Assembly (NCBI GenBank): GCA_017441585.1
Contig: JAFRWW010000021.1
Location: 1 to 64,000, forward strand
Source of the DNA: Lachnospiraceae bacterium
GTDB lineage: Bacteria > Bacillota > Clostridia > Lachnospirales > Lachnospiraceae
Length of the DNA: 64,000 nt
Reading direction: 5' to 3'
Shown: positions 1-8,063 of the stretch, one piece after another
Position numbering within the stretch: position 1 is the stretch's first letter
Layout: each line of letters starts with the position of its first letter
The notes under the pieces: generated by a model
Told to the model about the DNA's origin: nothing
Databases searched by the model: none
Seen by the model: only the letters and a program-made list of their open reading frames with translations
Program-made: the position numbers and the translations under genes

Positions 1-90
1 AGCCGCGATCCACTCCCCGATTTCGACTGCTGTTTCGCGGAAAATGGGATCATTCCCGAAGCTCGCCCCAAGATATACCGTAATATTCAT
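1..90 (-). CDS. LOG-family (TIGR00730-like) protein, N-terminal fragment
   Basis: Only the first 30 codons lie in the window; the gene runs off the left edge. The visible N-terminus starts MNITVYLGASFGNDP and continues with an ETAVEIGEWIAA helix. This matches the opening of the Rossmann-fold LOG/lysine-decarboxylase-like family (usually CVYCGSSxGxxP followed by a helix ending in a G-x-x-I-A stretch). Characterised members are nucleoside 5'-monophosphate phosphoribohydrolases. The ATG at 88-90 has an AAGGAG ribosome binding site at about 97-102. The PGGxGTxxE catalytic motif of the family lies outside the window, so the call rests on the N-terminus alone. Confidence 0.55.
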   Translation of the reverse strand, partial: MNITVYLGASFGNDPIFRETAVEIGEWIAA

Positions 91-142
91 ACCGTTCTCC
101 TTACGTTTTTTGCTGTTTAAACTTTAACATAAAGGAGCGCAT

Positions 143-176
143 AAAAAAAGAGGCCGGCACCTCAAAACGGTGCCGG
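143..176 (-). terminator. Rho-independent terminator of hsp20
   Basis: On the minus strand an 8-bp stem CCGGCACC/GGTGCCGG (154-161 and 169-176) with a 7-nt loop is followed by a seven-T run (complement of 143-149). It lies about 20 bases after the hsp20 stop codon, so it ends that single-gene transcript. Confidence 0.88.
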
Positions 177-194
177 ATCCTCATGACCTTCTTA

Positions 195-644
195 TCAGCC
201 TTCAATTGCAATTGTCTTCTTCTCCGGGATCTTTTTCGCATCTTTCTTCGCGATCGTAAGAGAAAGAACACCATGTTCAAATTTCGCCTTGATATCCTCT
301 TCTGTCAGATGATCACCGACATAAAAGCTTCTCTGCATTGCGCCGGAATAACGCTCCTGACGGATCACTCTGCCTTTCTTATTGTTCTCGTCCTTGTCCA
401 GAGCCTTTGCGGCGCTTACGGTCAGATAGCCTTCCTTAAGTTCAAGTGAAATCTCGTCTTTCTTAAATCCGGGAAGATCGATGTCAACTTCATAACGGTC
501 TTCATGTTCGTGAACATCCGTTTTCATCAACCTGTCCGCATGTCTTCCGTAAAGCTTCTTCTCTGTGCGATCCACATCTCTCCATGCCGGGAAATCAAAC
601 CAGTCATCAAACAAATTTTCTCCAAAAATAGTGGGCATTAACAT
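195..644 (-). CDS. Small heat-shock protein, Hsp20/alpha-crystallin family
   Basis: A 149-residue ATP-independent holdase chaperone that binds unfolding proteins in the cytoplasm. The alpha-crystallin domain covers roughly residues 40-140. Visible landmarks are the YEVDIDLPGFKKDEI strand region, the family signature near the end of the domain (KFEHGVLSLTIAKK), and a C-terminal IxI-type anchor (TIAIEG) used for oligomerisation. The start at 642-644 is preceded by AGAGGAGG with 8-nt spacing; the next Met two codons later is less well placed. It is a single-gene unit between a CIRCE-controlled promoter and a terminator. The 5' leader is long (about 115 nt) and nothing further was recognised in it. 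Confidence 0.95.
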   Translation of the reverse strand: MLMPTIFGENLFDDWFDFPAWRDVDRTEKKLYGRHADRLMKTDVHEHEDRYEVDIDLPGFKKDEISLELKEGYLTVSAAKALDKDENNKKGRVIRQERYSGAMQRSFYVGDHLTEEDIKAKFEHGVLSLTIAKKDAKKIPEKKTIAIEG

Positions 645-767
645 ATGTCATTCCTCCTCTGCTCATGGCCTCCGCAGCCGGCGGTCGGCCTTATATTACT
701 AATCAGGGCATCGGAGCAAAGATCTTTTGTTATTTGAAATGGATCTCTGTTCCTTTGTTCTGACTAC

Positions 768-796
768 GTTATAGCACCAATTATTAGCACTGTCAA
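768..796 (-). promoter_or_regulatory. Sigma-A promoter of hsp20
   Basis: On the minus strand TTGACA (791-796) and TATAAC (768-773) are separated by exactly 17 bases. The -35 box lies inside the CIRCE operator, so HrcA binding would block RNA polymerase. Confidence 0.88.
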
Positions 797-810
797 GAGG
801 TGAGTGCTAA
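784..810. promoter_or_regulatory. CIRCE operator for HrcA
   Basis: TTAGCACTG - 9 nt - GAGTGCTAA. This is the CIRCE inverted repeat (consensus TTAGCACTC-N9-GAGTGCTAA) with one mismatch in the left arm. It overlaps the -35 region of the hsp20 promoter. CIRCE is best known from groESL and dnaK operons; here it controls an hsp20 gene. Confidence 0.93.
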
Positions 811-871
811 TAATTCTGTGAAGATTTTGTGAACAACTCAAATACCTTATTTCAAGCCCTCCGTATCTGAT

Positions 872-1849
872 TTACTTGATCACCTGGATGGACTGTCTGT
901 CGGCAAATACAGCCACGAATACCAGGAATACGATTCCCTGTATGAGCTGCATGGTCTGGGTATCAAGTCCCATGATCCTGAGTCCTGAGCTCAGCACGAT
1001 ATAAAGCAAAGATCCCACGATAATATTCATGAACCTGACCTTTGCGCCGCCGGATATGGGCATGCCGCCCAATACCAGTGCGATCAGGATCTGGGTCTCC
1101 AGCTGGTTACCGCCGCTTGATGTCACTGAACCGACCTTAATGACATTTATAAAGGCTGCGAAGCCCGTTATGGCTCCCGATAATACATATATCAGGAATT
1201 TCATACGATCGGTTCTGATGCCGGCAAACTTGGCTGCCAGTTCTCCCGCGCCAATGGCCTTAAGGTCTATGCCGAAGCGTGTAAAGTTAAATGCCACAAA
1301 TCCCACGATCAGCACAGCTATGGTGACGCCCAGTTTCAGCTGCATGGTATCATAATCCATCAGCTTTGCCGCACCGCCCACAGGCGCCTTGGAAGTCAGA
1401 AACTTTATAAGGCCTCTGAACAAAAACATGGTACATATGGTAACTATAAAGGATTTGATCTTGAGCACCACATGGAAAAATCCGTTAATGCTGCCGATAA
1501 CGGCTCCCGTCAGTATACCGCAAAGTATGGCCATGGGAACACTCATGGACTTTGACGCCATGCACACGGCTATGGAAGCCAGTCCCATGATGGACCCCTG
1601 GGAGAAATCCAGTCCGCCCATGGTCATGATAAAGAACACGCCCATGGAAGCTATAAGTATCACATACACCTGTGAAAGAGCCAGTGAAAGTCCGCTGACC
1701 ATGCCGCCCTTCGTGAGGATATTGAACAGGATGAATATGAACACCAGTCCGACTATCGGAAGCGCTGCTCTTATATTTTTGGCCATGGCCAGTTTTTTCT
1801 GCTCGTCACTCAACTTGGGAGATTTAGAAATTTCTTTTGTATCAGTCAT
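872..1849 (-). CDS. CUT2-type sugar ABC transporter permease (second permease)
   Basis: A 325-residue RbsC-type (BPD_transp_2) integral membrane protein, probably with 8-10 helices, that pairs with the other permease of this operon to form the sugar channel. The family region GGLDFSQGSIMGLASI near residue 80 and the loop with IGAGELAAKFAGI (EAA-like, contacts the ATPase) are visible. The start at 1849 has GGAGG 9 nt upstream and follows the ATPase stop by about 14 nt. It is the last gene of the operon. No terminator is visible before the hsp20 promoter, so read-through is possible. Having two distinct permeases fits heteromeric CUT2 systems. The substrate cannot be read from sequence. Confidence 0.88.
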   Translation of the reverse strand: MTDTKEISKSPKLSDEQKKLAMAKNIRAALPIVGLVFIFILFNILTKGGMVSGLSLALSQVYVILIASMGVFFIMTMGGLDFSQGSIMGLASIAVCMASKSMSVPMAILCGILTGAVIGSINGFFHVVLKIKSFIVTICTMFLFRGLIKFLTSKAPVGGAAKLMDYDTMQLKLGVTIAVLIVGFVAFNFTRFGIDLKAIGAGELAAKFAGIRTDRMKFLIYVLSGAITGFAAFINVIKVGSVTSSGGNQLETQILIALVLGGMPISGGAKVRFMNIIVGSLLYIVLSSGLRIMGLDTQTMQLIQGIVFLVFVAVFADRQSIQVIK

Positions 1850-1863
1850 CTCTCACCACCTCC

Positions 1864-3363
1864 TTAAACCATCTTCCCGATCAGGGTATTCTCGTCCATA
1901 TCCCTGCTTCGGGCAAGCTCGCCGTTTATCTTACCGTCCTTCATGATGATGATCCTGTCGCACATACCTATGAGCTCCATCAGCTCCTCGGATATCATCA
2001 CTATGGATTTACCGCTCTTTCTCATCTTGTCCATAAGCTGGTAGATATCCTGCTTTACCTTGATATCGATTCCTCTGGTGGGGGAATCAAGCACCAGGAT
2101 ATCCGAATCCTTGCCTATCCAGCGGGCCAGTACCACCTTCTGCTTGTTTCCTCCGGAAAGGTCCGATACGAACTGGTCCACATTCACCATCTTAACGGAC
2201 ATTTCCTTCGCAAACTTATCTGAAAAGTCATGCATCTTCTTGCCTGACAGAAAGCCCAGCTTATTAGCCAGCTCCTTAAGGGAAGGCAGACAGATGTTAT
2301 CGCCTATCCCCTGGTTCATGACCACGGATTCACTGTCACGGTTCTTGCTGGTATATGCGATGGAATGATTGATGGCCGTGGGTATGTCATTTATCTGCGT
2401 GCCGTCGGCCAGCTTCACCTCACCGGTACGGTCAAAGGACGCACCGAACACAGCCTTGCCCACCTCATGCATACCCGATTCGGACAGACCGCCGAAGCCC
2501 AGGATCTCACCCTTATGAAGCTTGAAGCTCACATCCTCTATGAGTCCGGGCACCGTCAGGTTCTTTGCTTCCAGCACCACCTCATCCGAAATCTTTTCAT
2601 CATAGTCGGTCCTGTAGTAAGCTCCGCTCACCTCACGGCCCACCATCAGTTTCTTAAGATCATCCTCAGTCACGTCGGCGCTCTTTACGGTGTCGATGTA
2701 CACGCCGTCACGAAGCACCGTTATGGTGTCGGACTTATCCAGAATCTCGGGCAGATCGTGGGAAATGAATATCACGGTATTTCCCTGCTTCTTGATCCTC
2801 TCCATATGCTTATACAGCTCCTCGCGCCCTTCCTGGGACAGCGCCGTGGTGGTCTCGTCGATCACCACTATCTTGGGATCAAAATAGGTGGCCTTAACTA
2901 TCTCCACCAGCTTCCTGTCCTCGAAGTTGTAGTCATCTATCATGGCGTAGGGCTTGATACGTCCGAAACCGTATTCTTCCAGAAGCTGCGCGGCTTTTTT
3001 GTGCATGGCCACGGTATTCTTTACGCCGGCCTTCACGAACATATCCTCATGCCCCAGGAAAATATTGTCGGCCACTGTCAGTCCCGAAAGGGTACCCTGC
3101 TCCTGAACGATGATGGATACGCCTTCATTGTTGGCCTCCACCTGATTCGCGGGATGTATCTCCTTGCCGTCCAGGATGAACTTACCACTGTCGATTGTAT
3201 AAATACCCGTCAGCATGTTCGTGAGGGTGGATTTTCCCGATCCGTTCTCACCGATCAGGGCGTGTACCTCCCCCTTGTTTATATTAAATGAAACATTCTG
3301 TACCGCCTTTGTGATACCGAAAGACTTACAAAGGTTGACGACCTGTAATCTGACTTCACTCAT
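1864..3363 (-). CDS. CUT2 sugar ABC transporter ATP-binding protein (RbsA/MglA-like, two NBDs)
   Basis: A 499-residue fused double ATPase that powers the sugar importer at the inner face of the membrane. NBD1 (about 1-245) has Walker A GENGSGKST and Walker B VVIDETT, but its signature region reads DDYNFEDRKL instead of LSxGxxQ. NBD2 (about 255-499) has the degenerate Walker A usual for RbsA (GFGGLSESG) and an intact signature LSGGNKQ with Walker B ILVLDSPTRGID. By family logic only the composite site NBD1 Walker A / NBD2 signature should hydrolyse ATP. Its ATG overlaps the upstream permease stop (ATGA) and has GGGGGAG 8 nt upstream, so the two genes are translationally coupled. Confidence 0.92.
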   Translation of the reverse strand: MSEVRLQVVNLCKSFGITKAVQNVSFNINKGEVHALIGENGSGKSTLTNMLTGIYTIDSGKFILDGKEIHPANQVEANNEGVSIIVQEQGTLSGLTVADNIFLGHEDMFVKAGVKNTVAMHKKAAQLLEEYGFGRIKPYAMIDDYNFEDRKLVEIVKATYFDPKIVVIDETTTALSQEGREELYKHMERIKKQGNTVIFISHDLPEILDKSDTITVLRDGVYIDTVKSADVTEDDLKKLMVGREVSGAYYRTDYDEKISDEVVLEAKNLTVPGLIEDVSFKLHKGEILGFGGLSESGMHEVGKAVFGASFDRTGEVKLADGTQINDIPTAINHSIAYTSKNRDSESVVMNQGIGDNICLPSLKELANKLGFLSGKKMHDFSDKFAKEMSVKMVNVDQFVSDLSGGNKQKVVLARWIGKDSDILVLDSPTRGIDIKVKQDIYQLMDKMRKSGKSIVMISEELMELIGMCDRIIIMKDGKINGELARSRDMDENTLIGKMV

Positions 3364-4364
3364 TTTACTATCTCCCCCTTTTCGATCTTTGTAGTCACAG
3401 TGATGATGATCAGCAGGGCAAGACCCGTGATCACGTCCTGTATGGCGGTAGGCGCACCCAGTGCTATGAATCCGAAGAATATGATATTGATGATCAACTC
3501 GCCGAATACTATAGCCTGCAGGGGCATACCGTATTTCTTAAACGCCATTCCGAAAAAGCAGCCCATGGTAGGCACAAAATTACGGCTCATGGAGGACATG
3601 CCCGTCTCAGCCAACATGGATGATGAATAGCTGATGGTCAGCACTGCCATAAGACCCAGAAACGCGCCCGACAGAACAAAGGCCAGCACCTTATACTTCC
3701 TGACGTTGATACCCATGTTTTTTGCCACGAATTCATTACTTCCGATGGCGTAGGTATAAGTTCCGATCTTAGTATAATTCAAAATAAAATATGCCACAAA
3801 AAATGCTATGGCTGCCAGTATGATATTGCCCGGCATCCTGCCCAGAGCCCTCAGATTGGAAGGGAGGACCTGCGAAGAACCGCCGGCAAAGAAATTGGCC
3901 ACGGACTCATATATGAGGGCAAGTCCCGTGGTAACTATCATGGACGGGATCCTCAGGGTCACATAGAGCAGTCCGTTTATAAGTCCCACCAGCGCGCCTG
4001 TGATGAGTGCTCCCAGGATAAGCCCTGCATAACCTCCGAAGAGCTGTCCCGACGAACCCTCTGCCATGCCTCCCATGATCCTGGTAGCAAAAATACAGCC
4101 CACAATAGCGGAAAGCATGATATTGGCGCCGATGGAAAAATCGAACATACCCATTACCATGACAAAATAAAATCCGATGGCCCCCACCGTAGCCAGAAGG
4201 CTGGCCTGAAAACAGGTGAGCATGTTTTCGCCGGATCCGAAATTCCCCGGCGTTATAAGTTTAAAAATGAGCCAGGATAAAAATACCAGAAAGATCAGCA
4301 TTCCGTATCCCTTGACCTGGCCGGAAAAAATTTTTTGATCTGCAGTCATTGTTTTAGTTTCCAT
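3360..4364 (-). CDS. CUT2-type sugar ABC transporter permease (first permease)
   Basis: A 334-residue RbsC-type membrane protein following the substrate-binding protein gene. Motifs include GMFDFSIGANIMLSAIVG and the ATPase-contact loop IGSNEFVAKNMGINVRKYK. The reading frame is open to 4466, but I choose ATG 4364. It has CGGAG 5 nt upstream, and the longer form would have to translate through the stable hairpin at 4385-4417. The stop codon overlaps the ATPase start. Probable partner of the second permease at 872-1849. Confidence 0.88.
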   Translation of the reverse strand: METKTMTADQKIFSGQVKGYGMLIFLVFLSWLIFKLITPGNFGSGENMLTCFQASLLATVGAIGFYFVMVMGMFDFSIGANIMLSAIVGCIFATRIMGGMAEGSSGQLFGGYAGLILGALITGALVGLINGLLYVTLRIPSMIVTTGLALIYESVANFFAGGSSQVLPSNLRALGRMPGNIILAAIAFFVAYFILNYTKIGTYTYAIGSNEFVAKNMGINVRKYKVLAFVLSGAFLGLMAVLTISYSSSMLAETGMSSMSRNFVPTMGCFFGMAFKKYGMPLQAIVFGELIINIIFFGFIALGAPTAIQDVITGLALLIIITVTTKIEKGEIVK

Positions 4365-4384
4365 ATCCGCTCCGTTTTTTAAAA

Positions 4385-4417
4385 CAGGGCCGATACCATA
4401 TGCTGATACCGGCCCTG
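4385..4417 (-). terminator. Intercistronic hairpin / attenuator after the sugar-binding protein gene
   Basis: CAGGGCCG (4385-4392) pairs with CGGCCCTG (4410-4417). On the minus strand it is followed by only four T before an A-run, so termination should be partial. The position between the binding-protein gene and the first permease fits the usual need for more binding protein than membrane subunits. Confidence 0.6.
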
Positions 4418-4505
4418 AATCCTTTACCTTACTCCGTTCGTTTAAGAACCGGCTGTCGATCATCACATTATCAATGATCCGTCGCCGATCTCGCCGACCT
4501 TACCG

Positions 4506-5783
4506 TTATTTACCGGATCTGGCCTTAGCATCCTCTATTGAAAGCTGTGAAGCCTTCTGCTTAAGTCCTTCGAAATCAAGATCAGCCATTTCCTTAAGTT
4601 CATCGCTGGTATAAGGAAGCTGGTCTACGAAATACTCCTCATATCCTGCATAATCATCTACGGATGATACATACAGATAAGGGAAGAGGATCTCGTTGAA
4701 CTGGCCTTCGAAGCCTGAGTAGTTACCCTTTACTGCGTTGTAAACCATCATGAATGCGAACAGAGGATCGCAGTAATGTCCGCCTGACTCACCTGCCATG
4801 GAACCGTCAGCAAGACGTGTGCCCAGGTCATCAAGGAAGTCTGTGGATACTACATCGATCTCACCGGTCTTGCCGGCAGACTCAACTGCTGCAACTGCAC
4901 CGAGGAGGGGCTCTCCGCCGCCGCCTGCAGGAATGAGAGCGTCAAGCTCGGGATCTGCTGCCATAAGGGCCTCTGCTGCCTTGGTGCCGCCCTCTGCAGT
5001 GGTACCTGCATACTGGGGCTCGGAAAGTGTCGCCTGATCATCGGGATGATCTGCATTCCACTTTTCTACGCCGGCCTGATAACCTTCCCATCTGCCGAGC
5101 CATGTAGCATCGCCCTGCTCCCAGCCGATGAGTCCGATGTGTCTGTCGCCCTTGTCCAGAAGGATCTGTACCAGCTTCTCGCCGTTCTCGGGCTCGTTCT
5201 CATGAACCGCACCTACATAGTAAGGTGAGCTCTTAGCTGCCTCATAGATATCGGGGTTGTTCTCTTCGCTTATGATGCGGAAGAACTGTGCCAGATATAC
5301 GCCATTGTCGTTACAGGTCTTGATAGCGGAAGTCATCTCTGTATCGGATGAGTTACAGATGATGATACCCTGGCAGCCTGCTGCTACCAGCTGGTCAACG
5401 GAAGCGGTAACCTGCTCGGATACATGTCCCTGATCCACATACTGTACGGTAACGCCCAGTGAATCTGCTGCCGCATCAATGATCTCCTTACACTTTGAAC
5501 CAAGCACGTCGGTGGAGCTCCAGATGGATACGCCGATCTTGATATCGCCGTCAGCTGCGGGGGCAGGTGCTGCCTCCTCAGTCTTAGTCTCGCCTGCGTC
5601 AGCTGCGGGTGCGGGTGCATCAGCTGCGGGTGCGGGTGCATCAGCTGCGGGTGCATCAGCTGCAGGTGTAGGTGCTGCCGCGCCTGTGTCTCCTCCGGCA
5701 GCGGGAGCTGCTCCGCCACAGCCTGCCAGAAGTGTCGCCGTCATGACAACAGTCAACAGTCCACTTAAAAGTCTTCTCTTCAT
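4506..5783 (-). CDS. Sugar ABC transporter substrate-binding lipoprotein
   Basis: A 425-residue lipoprotein of the CUT2 operon. A type II signal peptide ends in the lipobox LLAGC. A low-complexity Ala/Pro linker (about residues 25-75, tandem AAPAPAADA-like units) tethers the domain to the membrane. A periplasmic-binding fold follows (IKIGVSIWSS... through GGGGEPLLGAVAAVESAG). The upstream open frame to 5858 was rejected because ATG 5783 has AAGGAG 8-9 nt upstream and starts the signal peptide MKRRLLSGLL. A long insert and the HYCDP segment differ from plain ribose- or galactose-binding proteins; the ligand is unknown. First gene of the operon, directly behind a strong promoter. Confidence 0.92.
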   Translation of the reverse strand: MKRRLLSGLLTVVMTATLLAGCGGAAPAAGGDTGAAAPTPAADAPAADAPAPAADAPAPAADAGETKTEEAAPAPAADGDIKIGVSIWSSTDVLGSKCKEIIDAAADSLGVTVQYVDQGHVSEQVTASVDQLVAAGCQGIIICNSSDTEMTSAIKTCNDNGVYLAQFFRIISEENNPDIYEAAKSSPYYVGAVHENEPENGEKLVQILLDKGDRHIGLIGWEQGDATWLGRWEGYQAGVEKWNADHPDDQATLSEPQYAGTTAEGGTKAAEALMAADPELDALIPAGGGGEPLLGAVAAVESAGKTGEIDVVSTDFLDDLGTRLADGSMAGESGGHYCDPLFAFMMVYNAVKGNYSGFEGQFNEILFPYLYVSSVDDYAGYEEYFVDQLPYTSDELKEMADLDFEGLKQKASQLSIEDAKARSGK

Positions 5784-5837
5784 AACTATTTTCTCCTTCT
5801 CTTGTGTAATTTCTTTAGTGCAAAACACACAAGAATG

Positions 5838-5866
5838 ATTATACTTTATCAATCCCAATTATGCAA
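5838..5866 (-). promoter_or_regulatory. Promoter of the CUT2 sugar ABC operon
   Basis: Minus strand TTGCAT (5861-5866), 17-nt spacer, TATAAT (5838-5843). About 45 nt of leader precede the binding-protein start codon. No clear catabolite-repression element was recognised. Confidence 0.8.
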
Positions 5867-5920
5867 CACTTCTTTTTTTATTTTCATAATTCGTCAAACT
5901 GCACAATCGTCACTCATACC

Positions 5921-5956
5921 AAAAAAGCGGCACGACCGTCAATCCGGTCATGCCGC
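5921..5956 (-). terminator. Terminator of the HATPase / CPBP / unknown-gene operon
   Basis: A 12-bp stem (5927-5938 with 5945-5956, one G-U pair) with a 6-nt loop and six T on the minus strand (complement of 5921-5926), placed 28 nt after the stop of the gene at 5985. Confidence 0.9.
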
Positions 5957-5984
5957 CAGGTAAATACGTGTGTCATATATCACA

Positions 5985-6428
5985 TCATTCCGGTATAAAT
6001 TTCACCATGGAAAAAACATTCTTATCATCGACGCGCTCATAACTGCATTCATCCATGCTCTTTTTGACCATGAATATGCCCAGTCCGCCGATCTGTCGCT
6101 GCTCCACATCCAAAGTCACATCCGGATCCGGCTTTTTGAGAGGATCAAAATACGGTCCCTTATCCTCGAACTCCACTTTGATGCCCCTGGGGTCATCCAG
6201 AAGATGGGTCCTGACAATAAGGTCTCCGCCCTTATAGTCATAAGCGTAATGAGACACGTTGATGAATATCTCTTCCACCGCAATACTCATGGTCATCTCA
6301 AGCTTCATATTATCCGTCAGCTGACCAAGAGAGGCGTTTACAAAATCCTGAACCTCTTCCAGATTGTCATCCACCGCATCTATCAGCAGTTCTCTTATTT
6401 TTTCATCAATACCTTTTATATCTCCCAT
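5985..6428 (-). CDS. HATPase_c protein of the RsbW/SpoIIAB (anti-sigma factor kinase) type
   Basis: A 147-residue stand-alone GHKL ATPase domain without sensor or dimerisation modules, as in serine kinases that bind anti-sigma factor antagonists. Visible motifs are the N-box (SIAVEEIFINVSHYAY), the G1-like FEDKGPYFDP and the G2-like GGLGIFMVKKSMDE. The start at 6428 follows the upstream stop by one base (TGATATG), indicating coupling. No partner STAS antagonist or sigma factor gene lies nearby, so its target is unknown. The open frame to 6467 was not used because it would overlap the upstream gene without a ribosome binding site. Confidence 0.8.
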   Translation of the reverse strand: MGDIKGIDEKIRELLIDAVDDNLEEVQDFVNASLGQLTDNMKLEMTMSIAVEEIFINVSHYAYDYKGGDLIVRTHLLDDPRGIKVEFEDKGPYFDPLKKPDPDVTLDVEQRQIGGLGIFMVKKSMDECSYERVDDKNVFSMVKFIPE

Positions 6429-6429
6429 A

Positions 6430-7200
6430 TCACAGTGTATCCTTTTTCTTACCAAAGACCAGAGCAATCACCAGCAGGATCACCAGTTCCAAAAACAACA
6501 CCAGATTCACCTTGGGGCTTCCGAAGATCATATCTTCAAAAAAGTACAGACCGGCCTGAATCAGCACCCTTACGATCACGCATGCGATGATGCTCTCCGT
6601 CAGCCTGTACACACAGCCCAGTACCAGGCAGGCATAACAGCAGTAGATCATATAATGAGAAAACTCTCCCAGCTCCTGTCTCACTCCCTCCACTCTCCAC
6701 AGCGGAAGCGAATAAAAAGTATACAGAAAGCCCGTGATCATACATGCCGGTATAAAAGAAATACGGTTCCATATACAGGGAAAGATAAAACCGCTCCATG
6801 CCACTTCCGCAAAGCCTGCGTTAAGAAACGCATAAGGCAGGGCCATAACCCAGAATGCCGACGCCCTTCCCATGCTCTCACCCGCCAGATGCAGGACATA
6901 GATATGACCGGCTATGAATACCAGCAGGAAGATGATGGTCCTCACCTTAAAAGGGGTATATATCGCTCTGTGTAAAAACTCCACGGCATCTTTCACATCC
7001 TGCCACACTACCATGAACATATATACCACTACGGTAGGGACCAGACGTCCTATTATAACTATGAGCTTGCCGGACAGTCCGGAGTATCTCAAAATATCAA
7101 ATTTATTGCCCAGGATCATGACCTCGAAGAACATCCAGGATACAAAAAATATCGCCAGAAGCACATCGAACATATTCCTGTAAGAAGCATTGCTCTTCAT
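6430..7200 (-). CDS. CPBP-like intramembrane protein with degenerate active-site motifs
   Basis: A 256-residue membrane protein with about 7-8 predicted helices. Around residues 126-145 the segment FAEVAWSGFIFP resembles motif 1 of CPBP/Abi (CAAX-type) proteases, which normally reads EExxxRG. Around residues 156-170 FLYTFYSLPLW resembles motif 2, normally FxxxH. The Arg of motif 1 and the His of motif 2 are both replaced by Ser, so if it belongs to the family it is probably not catalytic. It is the middle gene of a three-gene unit (stop of 7208 gene, 7 nt, ATG; then TGATATG into the HATPase gene). The family call is moderate; membrane location is certain. Confidence 0.5.
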   Translation of the reverse strand: MKSNASYRNMFDVLLAIFFVSWMFFEVMILGNKFDILRYSGLSGKLIVIIGRLVPTVVVYMFMVVWQDVKDAVEFLHRAIYTPFKVRTIIFLLVFIAGHIYVLHLAGESMGRASAFWVMALPYAFLNAGFAEVAWSGFIFPCIWNRISFIPACMITGFLYTFYSLPLWRVEGVRQELGEFSHYMIYCCYACLVLGCVYRLTESIIACVIVRVLIQAGLYFFEDMIFGSPKVNLVLFLELVILLVIALVFGKKKDTL

Positions 7201-7207
7201 CAGACTC

Positions 7208-7963
7208 TTATCTGTCCTTTACGTCTATCACCAGATCAAATACCTTGAAAGGATCATCGGTGCCATATTCATTAAAATACTCCTCGGTCCAGATCTCATC
7301 GTCCCTCAGATTGTCGGCCTCCACATTTTTGATACTGTTTCTGAGTCTTTGTTTGAGAGCCTCTATTCCCTCCATCTCATCGAAGTGAAGTCCCCGTTTT
7401 AATCCGGCCTCCACTATGTCGGCCTCCTCCTGATACAGATCCTCGGTCCAGGTCCTCACCCTGCTGAAATTACCGTCGCCGTAATCTATATAATATTCAA
7501 AATCATATGCGACCTTTTTCCTGACCAGCGCCCGTTCAATGATATCTCCTATGTATTTATGAAGCAGCGCTATGGATTCCCTGCCGAAAAGGATATTAAT
7601 GCTGTTGGCCGTAACAGTACCGTCGTCATCCGCAAGATTCACGATCATGTACATATCTATGTCCATATCCTCATCCGCATCCTCTCCCTTTACCGCGGGA
7701 CGCAGCCGAAACTCCAGCACCGGAGCTGCCAGAAACACATGATCTCTTTTCTTAAGAGTACCGTCCAAAAGTTCGCCCAGCTCTTCATACAGACTTTCAA
7801 GCTCCTGACAGAGTATATAATTACCCCTTTCCTCGTAGGATATGACTCTGGAGTCTATGGCCAGATAGACATCACACCACTCATCATGCCATCCTGCCAC
7901 AGTGCTCCTTCTGTAATTGCCTATCTGAAGATTTACATCCGTACCATCAAGATGAAATTTCAC
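7208..7963 (-). CDS. Unknown cytoplasmic protein, acidic, 251 aa
   Basis: I do not recognise it with confidence. It has no signal peptide or membrane segment and is rich in Asp/Glu. The N-terminal half has the rhythm of WapI-like immunity proteins (a Trp-containing strand near residue 25, then CQELESLYEELGELLDGT and a strand LEFRLRP), but no toxin gene is adjacent. The C-terminal half is helical (EEADIVEAGLKRG, GIEALKQRLRNSIKN). It starts with GTG at 7963, supported by GAGGAG about 7 nt upstream. It is the first gene of the unit and has its own promoter. Confidence 0.7.
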   Translation of the reverse strand: MKFHLDGTDVNLQIGNYRRSTVAGWHDEWCDVYLAIDSRVISYEERGNYILCQELESLYEELGELLDGTLKKRDHVFLAAPVLEFRLRPAVKGEDADEDMDIDMYMIVNLADDDGTVTANSINILFGRESIALLHKYIGDIIERALVRKKVAYDFEYYIDYGDGNFSRVRTWTEDLYQEEADIVEAGLKRGLHFDEMEGIEALKQRLRNSIKNVEADNLRDDEIWTEEYFNEYGTDDPFKVFDLVIDVKDR

Positions 7964-8033
7964 TTTTACGCTCCTCGTGATCTAAGGAACCGTTCATATA
8001 GTTCCCAAGTTACTGTTATTTACCCGAATCAGT

Positions 8034-8063
8034 ATTATAACATATAGGATACTACTCTTTCAA
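8034..8063 (-). promoter_or_regulatory. Promoter of the 7963-5985 gene unit
   Basis: Minus strand TTGAAA (8058-8063), 18-nt spacer, TATAAT (8034-8039). It overlaps the stop codon of the upstream 1202-residue gene. No terminator separates them. Confidence 0.65.

Noticed and set aside
2365..3291. 308-codon plus-strand frame opposite the sugar ABC ATPase
   Set aside because: The sense strand encodes clear Walker and signature motifs; the antisense product is His/Leu-rich shadow sequence.
5784..5858. N-terminal extension of the sugar-binding lipoprotein
   Set aside because: The extra 25 codons lack a ribosome binding site and would hide the signal peptide; they also run into the promoter region.
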